This document shows, piece after piece, positions 10,727 to 20,709 of a stretch of DNA of 64,000 bases. The DNA is from Zanthoxylum bungeanum (taxonomy: Eukaryota; Streptophyta; Magnoliopsida; Sapindales; Rutaceae). Location: assembly GCA_019454045.1 (NCBI GenBank), contig SKCR01049631.1:124001-188000 (forward strand). Direction: 5' to 3'. The position numbers and the translations under genes were made by a program. The notes beneath the pieces are model-generated. The model had not been told where the DNA came from and did no database searches. It was given only the letters and a program-made list of their open reading frames with translations. The first letter of the stretch is position 1. Each line of letters opens with the position of its first letter.

Positions 10727-11533
10727 TGTTGGACTATTATGACCTATAGCGTCACTATTTGTACAGATCATGGTGTTGTTGTACAAATTAACTATGTGAT
10801 AAAATAGATTACGCTCTTATCATTTGTGATTAGATCACCAAGATGTATAAATGATAGGAGGTCCTTATGATTTGTTCCTGGATTGAGAATGATATGAGAC
10901 AGTATCAGTCCACGAAGGATAAATCATTAAATATCCCTAGTCAGAGTATTATCGAGATTGGACATCGATAAATACGTAAAAGACTAGTATTACACTTGTG
11001 CGCGTTGTGAGGGCACAAACGGCATAGTTCTCATATATTTGGGTATATGATATTCATGCAAGTGTAATATGAGGTTGTGTTTTACCGATGGTACGGGAAA
11101 CAGCTTCGCTCTGGATAGACCCCCTCGGAATTCCATTGGTAGTATGATTATGTGTCTATGGAAGTCCGAAATCAGGGTAGGTGTATTTGGTCTTAACCTG
11201 AGACTTGCATCGCTAATACTTGCGACAATCAATATGCTTTGGTTTTGGTCGTCCAGGGCTTTAACCGGTTTCTGTGTACGCCTCTTCCGGGTATATCGAG
11301 AATCGTAGTGTGTTGGGTGTGATGTCAAGACGGAAGTATCACTCCAGTCATAGTGGAGATGATGGTCACGTAGGATACGGGATTGGTTCTCTTAAATGCT
11401 ACAGCTATCAGGATATTATGATAAGGTCATGTATATCCGATTATAGAGACTAGTTACCAGACATCCGACATGTGCTTCGTACGGGGCAGACATAATTCCA
11501 GCCTCAGGCCTATCACGTGATAATCCGATACAC
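10727..11533 (+). repeat. B1 3' LTR, truncated
   Basis: The LTR begins TGTTGGACTATTATGACC after the tract AAGTGGGATAT. It follows the 5' LTR closely until CACGTGATAATCCGATA, then changes abruptly to unrelated sequence. The end position is accurate to a few bases. Confidence 0.85.
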
Positions 11534-11707
11534 AATTACCAAATATTTTGTATATTTTCTTGAGTTTTGTGAATATTTTGATGTGTTTTGTGTTATTTTG
11601 TAGATAAATAAAGTTTCAGGACTCTCTGGAGGTGATTCTGGGCCAAAACAGTGAAAAAGGCAAAATGGTCATTTCATGAGTCGCGACACGAACGGCGCGT
11701 CGCGACC

Positions 11708-11864
11708 GCTAATGTGCGTCGAAGCCTGCTAACGTGCGCCGGGACATGTGTCACAATCTGAGAAGTTTGCTAAAATGCGCGATACTAAAATGCACCGCTA
11801 AAAAGCGTTGAATGCTAACGTGCGCATGCCACGTGTCAACATCATAATAATCTGCTAACATGCG
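11708..11864 (+). promoter_or_regulatory. D: five GCTAAYRTGCG motifs
   Basis: GCTAATGTGCG (11708), GCTAACGTGCG (11728), GCTAAAATGCG (11769), GCTAACGTGCG (11814) and GCTAACATGCG (11854) lie upstream of the TATA box. Spacing is irregular. This may be a repeated transcription-factor site; no factor is recognised. Confidence 0.5.
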
Positions 11865-12110
11865 TCGTGCCAAATGTCACCATCACATGTTACCGATAAT
11901 CATCATCAGCCATGTATCATCCACATGTCTGCCATGTCATCACCACATCAGCAGCATGCCGGGTCATTGTGCCATGTGTCGTCCACGTCATCATACATAA
12001 ATCACATTATGCCACGTGTCATCATCACATGCTGCCGACAATCCACATCGCCACATCATCACCATGTCATCACAATTATTGAGTTAATCATCCAAATCTG
12101 CCACGTGTCA
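11828..12110 (+). promoter_or_regulatory. D: GCCACGTGTC G-box/ABRE sites
   Basis: Exact GCCACGTGTC occurs at 11828, 12011 and 12100. Related GCCAYGTSNC variants lie between them, and GCCACGTCAGC is at 12184. CACGTGTC is the established G-box/ABA-response core bound by plant bZIP factors. Position upstream of a TATA box supports a promoter role, but response to ABA or stress is inference. Confidence 0.55.
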
Positions 12111-12247
12111 GTATTCTATTGGGCCGACAGATTCCTCATCACCACGTCAGCAGATAAGAGATCAAAGCATCCAATCAGCGCGTGCCACGTCAGCGTGTCG
12201 CGACGTGCAAGGCTGGCGCGTCGCGACGCGTGGCACCAAAAAAAGTC

Positions 12248-12254
12248 TATAAAT
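12248..12254 (+). promoter_or_regulatory. D: TATA box
   Basis: TATAAAT in the context AGTCTATAAATTGAGG, about 20 bases after the last GTCGCGAC palindrome and 140 after the last full G-box. It is the best core-promoter candidate in the fragment. Confidence 0.6.
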
Positions 12255-12582
12255 TGAGGCCGAAATTTCAGATCTGATTTCATGCTTTCTTATATGTAAT
12301 TCCTTAAGAATACTAAGAAGATTGTATATTGTTTATTTATTTAGAGCTTTCAGTAATTAATTTCCGCATTTTCACTTTCTTTTCTTTACTTTTCAAGTCT
12401 TTACTTTCTGCAATTTACGTTTACGTAATAGTACTTTCCTTTCTTTACTTTTTAGTTTTTACTTTACAGTAATGAGGAGGTAACTCCCCCTACTGGGGTA
12501 AAATGTAAAGCTTTTATTACTAATATTAAGATTAATCTCTCTTAATTATAATATATAAACTAGTTAAAACCTAACTTAATGA

Positions 12583-12723
12583 GGATACCGCTTTATTAGT
12601 CGGTTGGTAATTATTGAAATTGGTTTTGAACTTAACTAAACTGGATACCGCCTGATTGGTCGGTTGGTAATTAATTATTAATTTGATTTAATCAGGATAC
12701 CGCCTATATGGCTGGTTGGTAAT
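12583..12723 (+). repeat. D: three GGATACCGC repeats
   Basis: GGATACCGC...GGTTGGTAATT units begin at 12583, 12643 and 12695. Each has a short variable middle and partly self-complementary ends (TACC/GGTA). They are spaced 60 and 52 bases apart. Confidence 0.7.
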
Positions 12724-12850
12724 TATCACGCAAAGTTTATATATTATAATAAGGGAGATATCTAAAATAGTAGTGATAAAAGTGGATCATTTTACTCCAG
12801 CATTTTCTTTTATTGTACTTTTACATTTTTAAGTTCCAACATTTACTTTT

Positions 12851-12934
12851 CAGTATTTAATTTTCAGTATTTACTTTTCAGTATTTATTTTTCAGTATTT
12901 ACTTTTCAGCATTTACTTTCCAGCATTTACTTTA
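12851..12934 (+). repeat. D: 14-bp tandem repeat, six copies
   Basis: Six consecutive 14-base units of consensus CAGTATTTACTTTT start at 12851, 12865, 12879, 12893, 12907 and 12921. The last two read CAGCATTTACTTTM. Confidence 0.85.
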
Positions 12935-13699
12935 TTTCTTTTATTTTATTTAAGCTTTTCTTAGCCTTAGATATGTGTCGTAACTAAGCCAATTATCTGG
13001 GGTTGTGATGAATTCCAATATCACCGGTTTATAAGGGGTTAATTTACAGTTTGGGTAATATAAAGGTTTATTTATTGAGTCTTAAGCTTAATGCTTTTTG
13101 TTAACTGGCCATTAATAAAATTGATTTGGTAAACTTAAAATGAACTTGGAAAATGGATTTTAGGTTTAAACCCTAGACTCAATAGCCCACGATCTCTCTT
13201 GAGGATAGATAACCCTTTAATAGATTTCCTTAAAGGATAGGAATATATCTGTCGGGCGGGGGTAGCCATAATTGGAACTTAATCTTAATGAATTTAGGTA
13301 ACTTGGTTGACATAGGAATATGATTAATTAAGTTACACTGGGTATTTGTATATGACCATCGGAAGAGGCTTTTGCATAATTTCGTGTTCCAGGTTAATAA
13401 ACCGATATATTACACAAACTTAAATTAACCACTTCATCTTTAAAAAGATATTGGAATAATTCAAAACCCTGGATTGTTTCTAAATCTTGAATTTTCCTCA
13501 ATCTTCTTTCGCATAATTTTATTTACTAGTTTTAAATTTAAAGTCACCATCCAATCAAACAATCAATCCATTAGATACTTGTAAAAATTTGGCTTCATAA
13601 ATTAATAGCTTAGGTATTAAGTCCTCGTGGGATCGATACTTTTTATACTACTTGAACGATATGTGCGCTTGCGTTATACGCGTGTGATTATGACGGTCA

Positions 13700-14811
13700 G
13701 TATGTAAGCTTAAGAAGTCTATTTATGGGCTTAAACAAGCTTCGCGGAGTTTGAATCTTCATTTTGATGAGGTAATCAGATTGTCTGGTTTTCTCAAAAA
13801 TAAAGAAGAACCTTTTGTTTATAAGAAGGTTAGTGGGAGTATGATAGTGTTCTTGGTGCTTTATATTGATGAAATCCTTATCATTGGAAATGATCTTGGA
13901 ATGATGCAAGGTGTTAAAGCATATCTCTGTAAAAACTTCTCCATGAAAGACTTGGGTGAAGCTTCATATATACTTAGTATAAAATTTTATAGGGATAGAG
14001 AAAGGAAGCTGATTGGGTTATCCCAATCTTCGTATATGATAAGATCCTACAAAGGTACAACTTTAGCAATTCTAAAGTTGCTAATATACCTTTTCGACAT
14101 GGCATTCATCTTTCGAAGAAGATGTGTTCTCAAACAGAAGATGAGAAAGCTAGAATGTCTAGTCAGTCTTATGCATCATGCTTAGAAAGCATCATATATG
14201 CCATGTTATGTACGAGACATGATATTAGTCATGCAGTAAGCGTTACTAGCAGATATCAGTCGAATCCAGGTAACGACCATTGGATGGCCGTTAAACATAT
14301 CCAAAAGTATCTAAAAGGTACTAAGGATAAGTTTCTTATTTATGGAGAAGGTGATTCACAGATAAGAGGATATAAAGATTCTGAATTTCATTCAGATCCT
14401 GATGATAGAAAGTCTACCTCAGGTTTTGTATTTACTCTTAATAATGTTGTAGTCAGTTGGAAGTGTTCCAAATAAGGATCAACAACTGATTCCACCACTG
14501 AGGTGAAATAAATTGCGACATCAGATGCTGCAAAGGAAGTTGTATGGATTAGAAAATTTATCACTGAATTGGGAGTTGTCCCAAGTATCGAGGATTCGAT
14601 CTCGTTATTCTGTGATAATAGTGGTGTCGTTGCACAGGCAAAAGAACCGAGAGCACATCGAAAATCGAAACATGTGGAACGAAAGTACTACATTATTCGT
14701 GAGATCATCGCTCGAGGAGATGTTTCCATATTCAAGATATCTGAAGAGGACAACATAGCAGACTCGTTTACGAAGGCCTTGCCTCCGAGACTATATGATA
14801 GACATGTATAG
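13700..14811 (+). pseudogene. C1: 5'-truncated copia RT/RNase H
   Basis: The fragment starts abruptly at VCKLKKSIYGLKQAS-like codons of RT, equivalent to position ~59850 of C2. It continues through the active-site region (YIDE instead of YVDD), SMKDLGEASYI, the RNase H core, and a C-terminus ending in TAG near 14811. At least three frame breaks and several stops separate the open segments 13751-14185, 14122-14475 and 14569-14811. Close similarity to C2 puts it in family C. Everything upstream is missing and replaced by D. Confidence 0.85.
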
Positions 14812-15948
14812 GCGATAGGTATTAGATACCGTCAAATTTGGCACTAGAGCAAGTTGGAGAAAATGTTAGAGTTGGTGCTCGTCGCGCCAAATTTTATTGT
14901 ATTTATTATAAATACGATGTACATTTATATTTTATTCTGAATAAAATTGAGTGATTTTCATCAATATATTCTATTATATGGTAAAGGCATAAAAGACCTT
15001 AGAATGAATAGTTGTGACATAATTGCAAAAGCGTCGCAATTGTTACTGAGAAATATCACAATATAATTTATTCTTAAAATTGTTCTAGTCAAGGTTTACA
15101 TTCCTTATAGATTAGTAAACCCGTGAGACCGGTATGTGTCATATATTAGAATTGTTCTAATGGTTTGTCTCAGTAAACCATGAGTCTTGGGAGACTTATA
15201 TAGACACGTAGGTATTTGTAGGATAAATACTAAATGACTCATTCGAAGATTCTTGATAGATGGTACACCAACGTCAATAGGAATCTTTACAAGTCGAATA
15301 GCATATTATCTTCTTTGACTTGTGATACCACTGTGGATATGTGAGATATCCTTCATACTTTAATGACAGTCATGTCAATGATCTTTTAATATCAGACTGT
15401 TCGTTGGGTATGAATTGATACTCATGATATCCTGTGATGTATCCAGAGAGGATCTGTCAGTCCCGTGTATGGGATTTAGGCATCCAATTTGTGATTCTTT
15501 GAAATCCTTGGTCGAGGTATGATTCGAAAACGAGTTCCGAATATTTATTGAAGAATCATAATTATGTCGCGACACGTGAATTATTCATAACGGAGATTTG
15601 ACTTTTAATCTATATCTCCGGAATAATTCGGATTACCTATAACAAAGGGATTACATATATGCGATGACTTCGACTTGAATGGTTCAACTCGATTATCTGT
15701 GGTCATCGTAATTCGTGAGTGGTCAAATTACGGACAAGGAAATGGTTTCTGTGACAGATAAACTTGAACCTAGATAGTCCCACAATATAAAGTGTACTCG
15801 TTAAGAACGTTGGCAATTAATTATGGATAATTCGGATTATTCATAATTTACACATGCGTATTAAATAATGTGTATTTGTATACGATACATAATTTTGATT
15901 AGATACACATTATTGACCAATTAGATTTTGACACTTGTTTTATTATTA

Positions 15949-15971
15949 TTAATTAATTAATTAATTAATTA
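15949..15971 (+). repeat. AATT microsatellite in C1 LTR
   Basis: A simple (AATT)n run of about 23 bases. Confidence 0.9.
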
Positions 15972-16279
15972 TTAATGATAAAATGGAAGAATATTCTTGG
16001 AATATTATTCCATAATATTATTTTGTCTTTTTGTTAATTAGATAAATAAATTAATTAATTAGTTTATTTATTTGGATAAGAAAATTATTGGAATATTCTT
16101 ATATAATTGGCAAATTTTGATTTGCTAAACCATGGTATTTGGACACATAGATTTAATTAAAAAAAATCAAAATAATAATTAATTTTGGATAAGATCATTG
16201 AGGTGGCAAAATCTTGACCAAAAATAATTGTTATTTGTTAAAAAAAATTGGCCAATTTTCGAAAATGGGTGGTAAAAAA

Positions 16280-16288
16280 TATATAAAT
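16280..16288 (+). promoter_or_regulatory. C1 LTR TATA box candidate
   Basis: TATATAAAT lies about 1.4 kb into the LTR, at a place similar to TATATAT in the C2 LTRs (35112 and 62438). Confidence 0.5.
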
Positions 16289-17279
16289 GAAAATTGTTTT
16301 CATTTTGCAAGCTTAAGCCACTTCTCATGTGTTGATAACCAAAAAGAAAAGGGGATTAGGGTTCTAAATTGATCAATACCAAAGGAGAAGAAATTGAAGG
16401 AATTGAAAACTAAAATCAAGGTAATATTGAATTTTCAATTTCTATTTTTCTTGTTTTTGTTTCTTGAGCATGAAAAAATATATATGATATGTATTTTGCA
16501 TGTCTTAATAATATATGTATCTTGGATATGTGTTTGAAGCAAAAACTTGGTGTAGATTAATTATTTAACCTTAATAGTTTTCTTTATTAAGCATGTGTTA
16601 TAGATTAATTAGGGAATTAATCTCAAAATTAAAATTACCATTCTAGAGTGATGTTGCCACTCAAATATTACCTAGAATTGTTCTTGAGGTTTTATATTGT
16701 GGTGATTAAATTTTGGTGTAAATTAATTGGATTAATTTTGCAAATAAATTGAATTTAGGCATGAAAATTGGGCAAAAATAAAAACTGGATCAGATCTGAT
16801 TTGGTCCCTTCAAAAAGAATATTTTTCCATGAAAAAGTATGTTATTTGGATGATTTTGGATGTGTATTGGGTGGTGGATTGATTCCGGAAATTATTCCGG
16901 GGCGAAAACGCGAGAAACTTGTGAAATTCGTGTCGAAACGGGCTCGCCATGTCACGGTTGTGAAACCAGCAAACTGGGCACTGTTCGGGTAGCCCAAGGG
17001 CTGAGACTTCCCGAGTGAACAGGTTGGCCCGGCTTGGCGGTTGGTCAACCGGTTTGACCGTTTGCCCGTTACATGTAGTATTTGTCGAAAAATATTTTCG
17101 TAAAATAATTCATCGTGTTTCGAAATATATTATGTTATTAATGTTAATAAATAATATATTTAAACTTATTTGAGTGAATTAAAAATATTTGATATTAATT
17201 AATTCGCTCGGAAATTTTTAAAATGTTTAAAAATTATTTTCGCCTTCCACCTCGCCCTTCCGTTGCGCTTACCCCAACA

Positions 17280-17600
17280 CAAACGCCATGCCGACCCTCC
17301 CACTGAACGTGCTACGGTTACCTCGAGGCATCAAACGCCATGCAGGTCTTCAATGTCTTTAAAGGTGCAAACCATCAGGTACTCGCGTTCCGGCTCGGGG
17401 GATTTAATAATATCACCAGTGATTGGTGTGTCACGAGGGTGTGTTTTCCACATATCATTTTGCACCTTTTATTGTTGCCGATCATATGTATTTTCAAAAA
17501 ATACCAAGCAAGTCTTTCCTATTCATATAAAAAACAAGCGTGTAAAGGTGTGAGTAACTTATTAAAAAATGAGAGATTTATATTTGTATTCTAGGGATCC
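17280..17600. other. Unassigned sequence between C1 and E
   Basis: I recognise no gene or element here. CAAACGCCATGC occurs twice (about 17280 and 17332). It may be flanking DNA, the ragged end of C1, or more of element E. Confidence 0.4.
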
Positions 17601-17905
17601 ACCGCCTATCTTACAACTCATTGGGGTTCAATTTAAGAGATGATCTATTGATGGAACTTCTGTGTTCCAGGGATTATTGAGCCAGGTTACATCTAGTTGC
17701 TCCAGGTGATAGGTGTCTGTCTTAATAACCTCTGCTACATGCGCTGCCTAACTCTCATGGCCTCATGATCGATATATTCCTTGAGGCAACCATTTCTCAC
17801 CAGGTCTTCAACCTGCTCCTATAGGTCTCTCCAGCTTTTGGTGGCATGTCCCCTTGTATTATGGTGCACATAATAGGCTCGGATGTCCCTCTTCTCTATA
17901 GGGAA
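17601..17905 (-). pseudogene. E: Tat-like gypsy gag, downstream part
   Basis: On the minus strand the stretch reads YYVHHNTRGHATKSWRDL followed, in broken frame, by codons resembling EQVEDLVRNGCLKEYI. This is the nucleocapsid-like pattern of plant Ty3/gypsy Tat gag proteins (CxYHxxxGHxTxxCxxL, then an IExLIRxGxLKE-like helix). The usual cysteines are partly lost. It continues the gag fragment at 28012-28790; B2 inserted between them. Stops show it is dead. Confidence 0.65.
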
Positions 17906-17910
17906 CCTTC
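17906..17910. repeat. B2 target-site duplication, left (CCTTC)
   Basis: CCTTC directly before TGTTGGTTAC. It is repeated at 28007-28011. Confidence 0.9.
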
Positions 17911-19894
17911 TGTTGGTTACTATAATTAGTCCCAAGGAAAGATTAAGCTTATGAAATACAACAAAATGAATATATATAATAAACTTGAAGCATGGTGGAA
18001 TCATACTTACAAAGCTTTTGTGATGAAAAGATGAACAAAGGTTGAAGCTCCAAGATCCTTGAAGTTTCGGCCAAGAGGAGAAAAGAGTTGAAAGCTCCAA
18101 GCTTTGTGTATTCCAAGCTCCAAGGTGGTTTCCCTATCACCTCCTTTGATCCTTGCTTGTGCTAGCAAAAATGGAGAATGAGAAAACAATTTTCTGCCTT
18201 GTTGGTGCAGCTCACGGCGTGAGCAAGAGAGGAAGAGAGGAGTGTTTCACTTTTGATTTTCTTTCCTTTGCATGCCAAAAACCGTGAATAATGACAAGGA
18301 AAATGAAAAGTGAAGTGATATCTAATACAAAAGAATTTTTTAATGCAAAAAATCCTTCCAAAACCGTGCATGGCTTTCCCTCCAAAATGAATCCATCATT
18401 TGCTATCATTACCATACTTTGAGATTAGAGACAATGCATCATCCCTCAAAGGTGACTAGATACATTCACTATCTATTCGTATTAAGTAATGAGATATCGC
18501 GATGTGATTTGCGGATATCACTCGATTCAAAATACGAATGTGTCCGCAAGCACTTTCGGGCTCGGTTTCGTTAATTCCAAATTAACGAATTTCCGTCGCG
18601 ACGTGAATTAAATAATTACGCCTTGCGAAATTACTATTCAGTTCGCTAATGAATTAATTCTAAATTAATTCGTTTGCCCGAATTAAAATCCGATTTTAAT
18701 TCCGCGTCGAAATCTAATTTCGTTTAATAATATATCGAATATATTATTTTATCGATTAATTCCAGATTAATCGATCTCTCTCTCTCTCCTAATAAGGCAT
18801 TTTATCCAAGATAAAGTTTCTCCGTTATTAATCCAAGATTAATAAAGTTCGAATCAAACATCATAGGTGAATCTTCAGGAAGCGACCCAAGAGATCTCCG
18901 GATATGTTGGCAGTAAATACGGTCGTTGGATAATCCAAACACGTACGTACCTCGTACTACGTTTTTACCGATTTACAAGACAAGGTTGGCTTCTAGCAAA
19001 GCGCCATGCCTACCCAATTCTCCAGAAATATTCTTACTGGAATATTAGATCTATATCAAGCGTAGTATACCGTAGTATTGCGTACATCGATCCAGTATCG
19101 GACGATCACATGTTAGGCCTGGGGCTGGAAATGTGTCTGCCCCGTACGAAACATATATCGGACATCAAGCAACTAGTCTCTTTAAATCGGGCAATACTGA
19201 CCTAGTCATATTGTCCCGACGGTTGCAACCTTTTATAGAGCACTAGTTCTGTATCCTGCGTGATCATCAACTCCATATGTCTGAAGTGACACTTCCATCT
19301 TGACATCACACCCAGTGCACTACGATTCCTGATAAACCCAGAAGAGGTGAACACAGAACCAGTTAAGGTCCCCCAACCACCAAAACCAAAGTTTACCTAT
19401 TGTCGCAAGTACTAGCGATGCAAGTCTCAGGTTAAGACCATATACACCTACCCTGATGCGGCCTCCCATAGACACGCAGACATACTACCAATGGGATTCC
19501 GCGGGGTCTATCCAGAGCGAAGCTGTTTTCCGTACCATCGGTAAAACACAACCTCCTATCGCACTTGCATAAGTATCCTATACTTAATATATGAGAACTA
19601 TGCCGTTGTGCCCTCACAACATGCACAAGTGCAATACTAGTCTATTCCGCATTATCGATGTCCGATCTCGATAATACTCCGACTAGGGATATTTAATGAT
19701 TTAAACCTTTATGTATTGATACTGTCTCATATCATCTCAATACGGAATTAATCATATGGACTTTCGCCATTTATATATCAAAGTAAATAAATTACAAAAC
19801 GGCAAAAGGCAATTTCATTATCACATAGTTAATTTTGTACAATAATACAATATCATTTACAAAACAGTGACGCTATGGGTCATAATGTCTAACA
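17911..19894 (-). repeat. B2 3' LTR
   Basis: 1984 bases, TGTTGG...CTAACA on the plus strand. It retains about 18150-18198 (containing GTGCTAGCAAAA), which is missing from the 5' LTR. A TGCTAGCA-like block also exists in B1 and B4, so the longer form is ancestral. Confidence 0.92.
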
Positions 19895-19908
19895 ATCTCC
19901 CACTTGGC
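19895..19908 (-). other. B2 polypurine tract
   Basis: Minus strand GGCCAAGTGGGAGAT, directly before the LTR start TGTTAGAC and overlapping the end of the RNase H frame. Confidence 0.8.
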
Positions 19909-20709
19909 CTATAGCCAGTCACTCAAGCATCTAATACCTGAACTATGTATATGTCGTTCAAACACTTGCGGATAAACAGCTTTCGTCAGCGGATCTGCAA
20001 TGTTGTTATCTGATGCGACCTTCTCGACTTTTACATCGCCACGATGTATAATCTCCCGAATCAGATGGTAACGCCGAAGAACATGCTTGGATCGTTGATG
20101 AGACCTTGGTTCCTTAGCTTGTGCTATAGCCCCGTTATTGTCACAATACAATGGAACGGGCTCAGCTGCTAACGGAACTACTCCTAATCCAATTAGGAAC
20201 TTTCGGATCCAAACTGCCTCCTTTGCTGCTTCCGATGCAGCAATATACTCCGCTTCTGTCGTTGAATCGGCAACAGTATCTTGCTTGGAAGATTTCCAGC
20301 TCACTGCTCCGTTATTCAAACAAAAAATGTACCCGGATTGCGACTTGAAGTCGTCCTTGTCGGTTTGGAAACTTGCATCGGCATACCCAGATACCACAAG
20401 TTCTCCTTCTCCGTAAATTAAGAAAGCATCCTTAGTTCGTCTAAGATACTTAAGGATATTCTTAACTGCCATCCAGTGACCTTCACCTGGATCGGCCTGA
20501 TAGCGACTGCACATGCTCAAAGCATATGACACATCAGGTCGTGTACATATCATGGCATACATGATCGATCCGACTGCCGAGGCGAACGGTATCCGACTCA
20601 TGTTATCTCTCTCTTCTTGAGTCTTAGGACACATGTCCTTAGACAGAGAGGTACCACGTAATATTGGCATCAATCCCTTCTTGGATTGATCCATGCTGAA
20701 TCGCTTCAA
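19909..20709 (-). CDS. B2 pol, RT C-terminus and RNase H
   Basis: A 266-codon open segment. It carries the end of RT (SKKGLMPILRGTSLSKDM, then a PFASAVGSIMYAMICTRPD connection) and the RNase H domain. RNase H acidic residues are visible in GYADASFQ, STTEAEYIAAS and LYCDNNGA, with KHVLRRYHLIRE and NNIADPLTKAV near the end. RNase H degrades the RNA of the RNA/DNA hybrid. The segment is separated from the upstream RT only by a one-base shift near 20706, where GTTTGAAGC would need one more T to read through. TAG at 19909-19911 ends the polyprotein. Confidence 0.9.
   Translation of the reverse strand: MKRFSMDQSKKGLMPILRGTSLSKDMCPKTQEERDNMSRIPFASAVGSIMYAMICTRPDVSYALSMCSRYQADPGEGHWMAVKNILKYLRRTKDAFLIYGEGELVVSGYADASFQTDKDDFKSQSGYIFCLNNGAVSWKSSKQDTVADSTTEAEYIAASEAAKEAVWIRKFLIGLGVVPLAAEPVPLYCDNNGAIAQAKEPRSHQRSKHVLRRYHLIREIIHRGDVKVEKVASDNNIADPLTKAVYPQVFERHIHSSGIRCLSDWL

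Larger units (their letters stand above)
2927..11533 (+). mobile_element. B1: non-autonomous copia element, right end lost
   Basis: The element has a 5' LTR (2927-4948), primer site, long leader with hairpin arrays, a non-coding gag-pol relic, a purine tract and a partial 3' LTR (10727-11533). It lies inside the A1 LTR. The five bases at its left (GTTCG) cannot be matched to a right duplication because the 3' LTR is cut and followed by unrelated sequence D. It shares its defects with B3 and B4, so it looks like a member of a defective subfamily and not a private wreck. Confidence 0.85.
11534..13699 (+). repeat. D: LTR-like fragment of another retroelement
   Basis: This block has the architecture of a long LTR: a GC-richer upstream region with repeated motifs, a TATA box at 12248, then AT-rich sequence with tandem repeats. 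It ends with a GGGATCGATACTTTTTATAC stretch of a kind seen near the ends of some plant LTRs, and TGACGGTCA. The left end has no TG terminus and joins the broken B1 LTR. The right end joins a broken C element. No coding sequence. The lineage is uncertain. Confidence 0.5.
14864..17279 (+). repeat. C1 3' LTR
   Basis: The LTR begins TGTTAGAGTTGGTGCTC after the CAAGTTGGAGAAAA tract and is about 2.4 kb, the same length class as the C2 LTRs. It is clearly diverged from them but shares blocks such as CGTCGCAA near 15034 and the hairpin-rich middle. The right end is taken at ...TACCCCAACA by analogy with the C2 end and is less certain. TATATAAAT at 16280-16288 is a TATA candidate, and an AATT run lies inside. 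Confidence 0.7.

Noticed and set aside
11874..12257. 127-codon frame rich in His and Ser across the D promoter region
   Set aside because: The composition comes from repeated CATCACCAC/CCACGTGTC promoter-like DNA and the frame overlaps the TATA box.
16768..16992. 74-codon frame in the C1 LTR
   Set aside because: Lies inside the LTR with no similarity to any family I recognise, and is not kept in the C2 LTRs.
17280..17600. Host exon or small gene with 84- and 96-codon frames
   Set aside because: The frames overlap each other in different registers, lack splice or domain support, and run into repeat DNA on both sides.
18867..19205. 112-codon frame, identical at 26977-27315
   Set aside because: The two copies are the 3' and 5' LTRs of one young element, so identity carries no evidence of selection. 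It is not intact in B3 or B4.
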